A stretch of 16,773 nt of DNA. It comes from Phycisphaerae bacterium (GTDB lineage Bacteria > Planctomycetota > Phycisphaerae > UBA1845 > UTPLA1). This document shows positions 15,450-16,773 of this stretch, piece by piece. The stretch covers positions 1-16,773 of the forward strand of contig JAFGQA010000109.1 in assembly GCA_016935885.1 (NCBI GenBank), given 5' to 3'. How positions within the stretch are numbered: the first letter of the stretch is position 1; each line of letters starts with the position of its first letter. The position numbers and the translations under genes are program-made. Under the pieces are notes generated by a model, which saw only the letters and a program-made list of their open reading frames with translations, was not told the origin of the DNA and did no database searches.

Positions 15450-15465
15450 GGACAAGATCCTGTCC
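15450..15465. promoter_or_regulatory. operator-like near-palindrome
   Basis: GGACAAGATCCTGTCC is a 16-base near-palindrome with one mismatched pair around GATC. It lies 282 bases upstream of the chosen membrane-protein start. A regulator-binding site is possible, but this is based on symmetry alone. Confidence 0.2.
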
Positions 15466-15474
15466 CAAGACCCT

Positions 15475-15627
15475 CGGAAGCACCGTCGGCTCTGCGGCGC
15501 CCTCGTTTCTGCGGCGCCTCCATCTCTGTGGCACGGCTATCCATGCGACACCGCCGTTCCTGGAGCACCGTTATCCCCGGGCCACTACCGTCCCTGTTGT
15601 AGAATCATCCCTGCGGCACCACCGTTT
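15475..15627. repeat. degenerate 17-base tandem repeat, nine units
   Basis: Nine consecutive units of exactly 17 bases start at 15475, 15492, 15509, 15526, 15543, 15560, 15577, 15594 and 15611. The consensus is about CTGCGGCACCRCCRTYC. Units are degenerate but in strict register: most start CTG and carry GGCACC or GGCGCC at the same offset, with TCC or TTT at the end. Unit 15594 is the most diverged. The period is not a multiple of three, so the array is non-coding. Confidence 0.7.
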
Positions 15628-15635
15628 CGACGGTG
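15620..15635. repeat. hairpin with TTCG loop at array end
   Basis: CACCGT (15620-15625) and ACGGTG (15630-15635) pair perfectly around TTCG, a very stable tetraloop sequence in RNA. It spans the end of the 17-base array. A second GC-rich element follows, with GGCG (15644-15647) facing CGCC (15651-15654). No T-run follows. Confidence 0.5.
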
Positions 15636-15708
15636 ACAACACAGGCGGGACGCCCGTGTCGCAGTCCTGGAATGAGCTCTCATGTACCCACTGGCCCTTT
15701 CATCGGCG

Positions 15709-15737
15709 TTCCCAAGGAGCATCCGATCGGGTATAAG
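15709..15737 (+). promoter_or_regulatory. possible promoter of the tRNA-Arg gene
   Basis: TATAAG (15732-15737) resembles a -10 box, and TTCCCA (15709-15714) a weak -35 box at 17-base spacing. The tRNA sequence begins 21 bases after the -10 box, a plausible leader length. It would drive transcription from the broken tRNA into the element beyond it. Confidence 0.3.
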
Positions 15738-15758
15738 GTCGTTCAGCCATGAGCCGCT

Positions 15759-15997
<239 letters not shown>

Positions 15998-16004
15998 GCC
16001 ACGT

Positions 16005-16331
16005 ATGGCACCGGCAGCAAACGGCAAGAACGGGCGAGATTCCGGAGGTCGATTCGCTCCTGGCAATCGGTTCGGTGGCAATCCGCACGGCGGCACCGTC
16101 GCCAAGCTGCGCGCGGTGATGTTGAAGGCCGTACCCGTTGAGCGGCTGGAGCGAATTGTGGATGTTTTGCTGAGAGAAGCCGAGAGTGGCAACTTGAAAG
16201 CGATAAAGCTGGTCTTGAGTTACACGATCGGGCGGCCAATTGATATCAACGAGAGTATTCGGCTCGAAGAGAGCGTGCGGCAGGCGGAGGCTTTCCGGAC
16301 AAGATTCGGCGATGTGTTTGAGGTGGAATGA
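16005..16331 (+). CDS. small phage/mobile-element hypothetical protein (DUF5681-like)
   Basis: This is a 108-residue protein. The N-terminus is glycine- and asparagine-rich, NGRDSGGRFAPGNRFGGNP, the pattern seen at the start of DUF5681-type proteins that often sit near phage terminase or packaging genes. A helical part follows, with LKAVPVERLERIVDVLLREA and NLKAIKLVLSYTIGRP. The IGRP ending of that helix is common in this group. AGG lies six bases before ATG 16005; a longer frame to 15912 overlaps the upstream ORF tail and lacks family likeness. The stop overlaps the next start (ATGATG), so the two genes are probably coupled. The function is unknown; context points to mobile DNA. Confidence 0.7.
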   Translation: MAPAANGKNGRDSGGRFAPGNRFGGNPHGGTVAKLRAVMLKAVPVERLERIVDVLLREAESGNLKAIKLVLSYTIGRPIDINESIRLEESVRQAEAFRTRFGDVFEVE

Positions 16332-16773
16332 TGGATGTGACACTCGAATTGTCTGGCGCGATACGACTCCCGCATGGGACGCTCGACATGAGCAACGCGG
16401 AGCGTGAACCGAGCGGGTTGAGAATCCGCAGACTCACGGCAACGGAAATAGCGGCTCTGTCGATGTCGTCAACACGGGCCGATAGGCCACAACTGGCGAC
16501 CGTGGATAACGCGCTCGTTCGCGACATGAGAAGGCGGCGAGCAGCACGGGCCAAGGCGACGGCGGGCAGCTTCGGAAGCACGCTTGCACTCGCCGGTCAA
16601 GGCGCGAACTCAAAGGCGGACAATCCGCTCGTTAGCGACATGAAGCGACGGGCGGCGAAGGCCAAGGCGGCGGCGAATGAAGCGCAGTCACGGTCTGTCC
16701 GTGCGACGAGGGAGTACATTGCGTGGATTCAGCAAGCCCGTGCGAAGCTGAAGCGTTGGAATCCTGCGCTTGG
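16328..16773 (+). CDS. hypothetical protein, 3' end outside the window
   Basis: The frame from ATG 16328 (or ATG 16331) runs open to the window end: 148 full codons from 16328 without a stop. It starts inside the stop codon of the preceding gene, which suggests coupled translation. I recognise no family. A first part of about 55 residues is followed by two related basic segments: DNALVRDMRRRRAARAKA (about residues 62-79) and DNPLVSDMKRRAAKAKAAA (about 101-119), an internal duplication of about 39 residues spacing. The composition is Ala, Arg and Lys rich, so DNA or RNA binding or a coiled region is possible. The lack of stops in all 446 bases and the repeat at protein level support it as a real gene. 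Confidence 0.6.
   Translation, partial: MMDVTLELSGAIRLPHGTLDMSNAEREPSGLRIRRLTATEIAALSMSSTRADRPQLATVDNALVRDMRRRRAARAKATAGSFGSTLALAGQGANSKADNPLVSDMKRRAAKAKAAANEAQSRSVRATREYIAWIQQARAKLKRWNPAL

Larger units (their letters stand above)
15169..15758. other. intergenic region before tRNA fragment
   Basis: About 590 bases lie between the membrane-protein start and the tRNA fragment. The stretch 15169-15273 may still be the 5' part of that gene. Beyond it are a near-palindrome at 15450-15465, a 17-base-period array at 15475-15627, a TTCG hairpin at 15620-15635, and a possible tRNA promoter at 15709-15737. I see no credible protein gene: frames here are repeat-derived and the 17-base period breaks any reading frame. 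Confidence 0.55.

Noticed and set aside
15475..15627. CRISPR array
   Set aside because: The 17-base units directly abut with no spacers, and no cas genes are present.

Overview
The window is GC-rich and looks bacterial. The best guess for a source is Planctomycetota. That inference rests on three things: the intergenic GTGGCAC-type palindromic and tandem repeats, a small phage-like protein of a kind I associate with planctomycete mobile DNA (16005-16331), and the general style of the surface-glycan genes. No rRNA or marker gene confirms it.

Layout. Positions 1-360 hold no gene I can support. 361-2799 (+) encode a sugar-type ABC solute-binding protein and one MalF-type permease, with no second permease or ATPase nearby. 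2800-3164 is a repeat- and hairpin-filled spacer. 3165-4340 (-) is a DegT/ArnB-type PLP sugar aminotransferase. A 393-base divergent spacer with operator-like palindromes separates it from a tightly packed plus-strand operon (4734-10286): WbqC-family protein, class II synthetase-like amino acid:[carrier protein] ligase, carrier protein, NeuD/PglD-like hexapeptide acyltransferase, radical SAM/SPASM protein and two SAM methyltransferases. Converging on it is a minus-strand operon (15168 to 10237): polytopic membrane protein, RmlB-like NDP-sugar dehydratase/epimerase, DPM1/GtrB-like glycosyltransferase and a third methyltransferase. The two operons overlap by 50 bases at their 3' ends. 15169-15758 is a spacer with a degenerate 17-base tandem array. 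At 15759 a tRNA-Arg(CCT) gene begins but breaks off just after its anticodon stem. It is followed by what looks like the edge of an integrated element: a truncated ORF tail, a small phage-like protein, and an ORF open to the window end.

How the genes may work together. The core appears to build and decorate a nucleotide-activated or lipid-linked sugar. The dehydratase would make a 4-keto sugar, the aminotransferase would install an amine, and the ligase and carrier would supply an activated aminoacyl thioester. The NeuD-like protein and/or WbqC protein would form the amide. The radical SAM enzyme and methyltransferases would modify the product, and the GT2 and membrane protein would move it on lipid carriers. 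Each enzyme family is read from sequence. The combined pathway (a carrier-protein-dependent aminoacyl decoration of an amino sugar) is inference and is the most interesting proposal here. It is strengthened by the NeuD-like protein having Cys where the usual catalytic His should sit.
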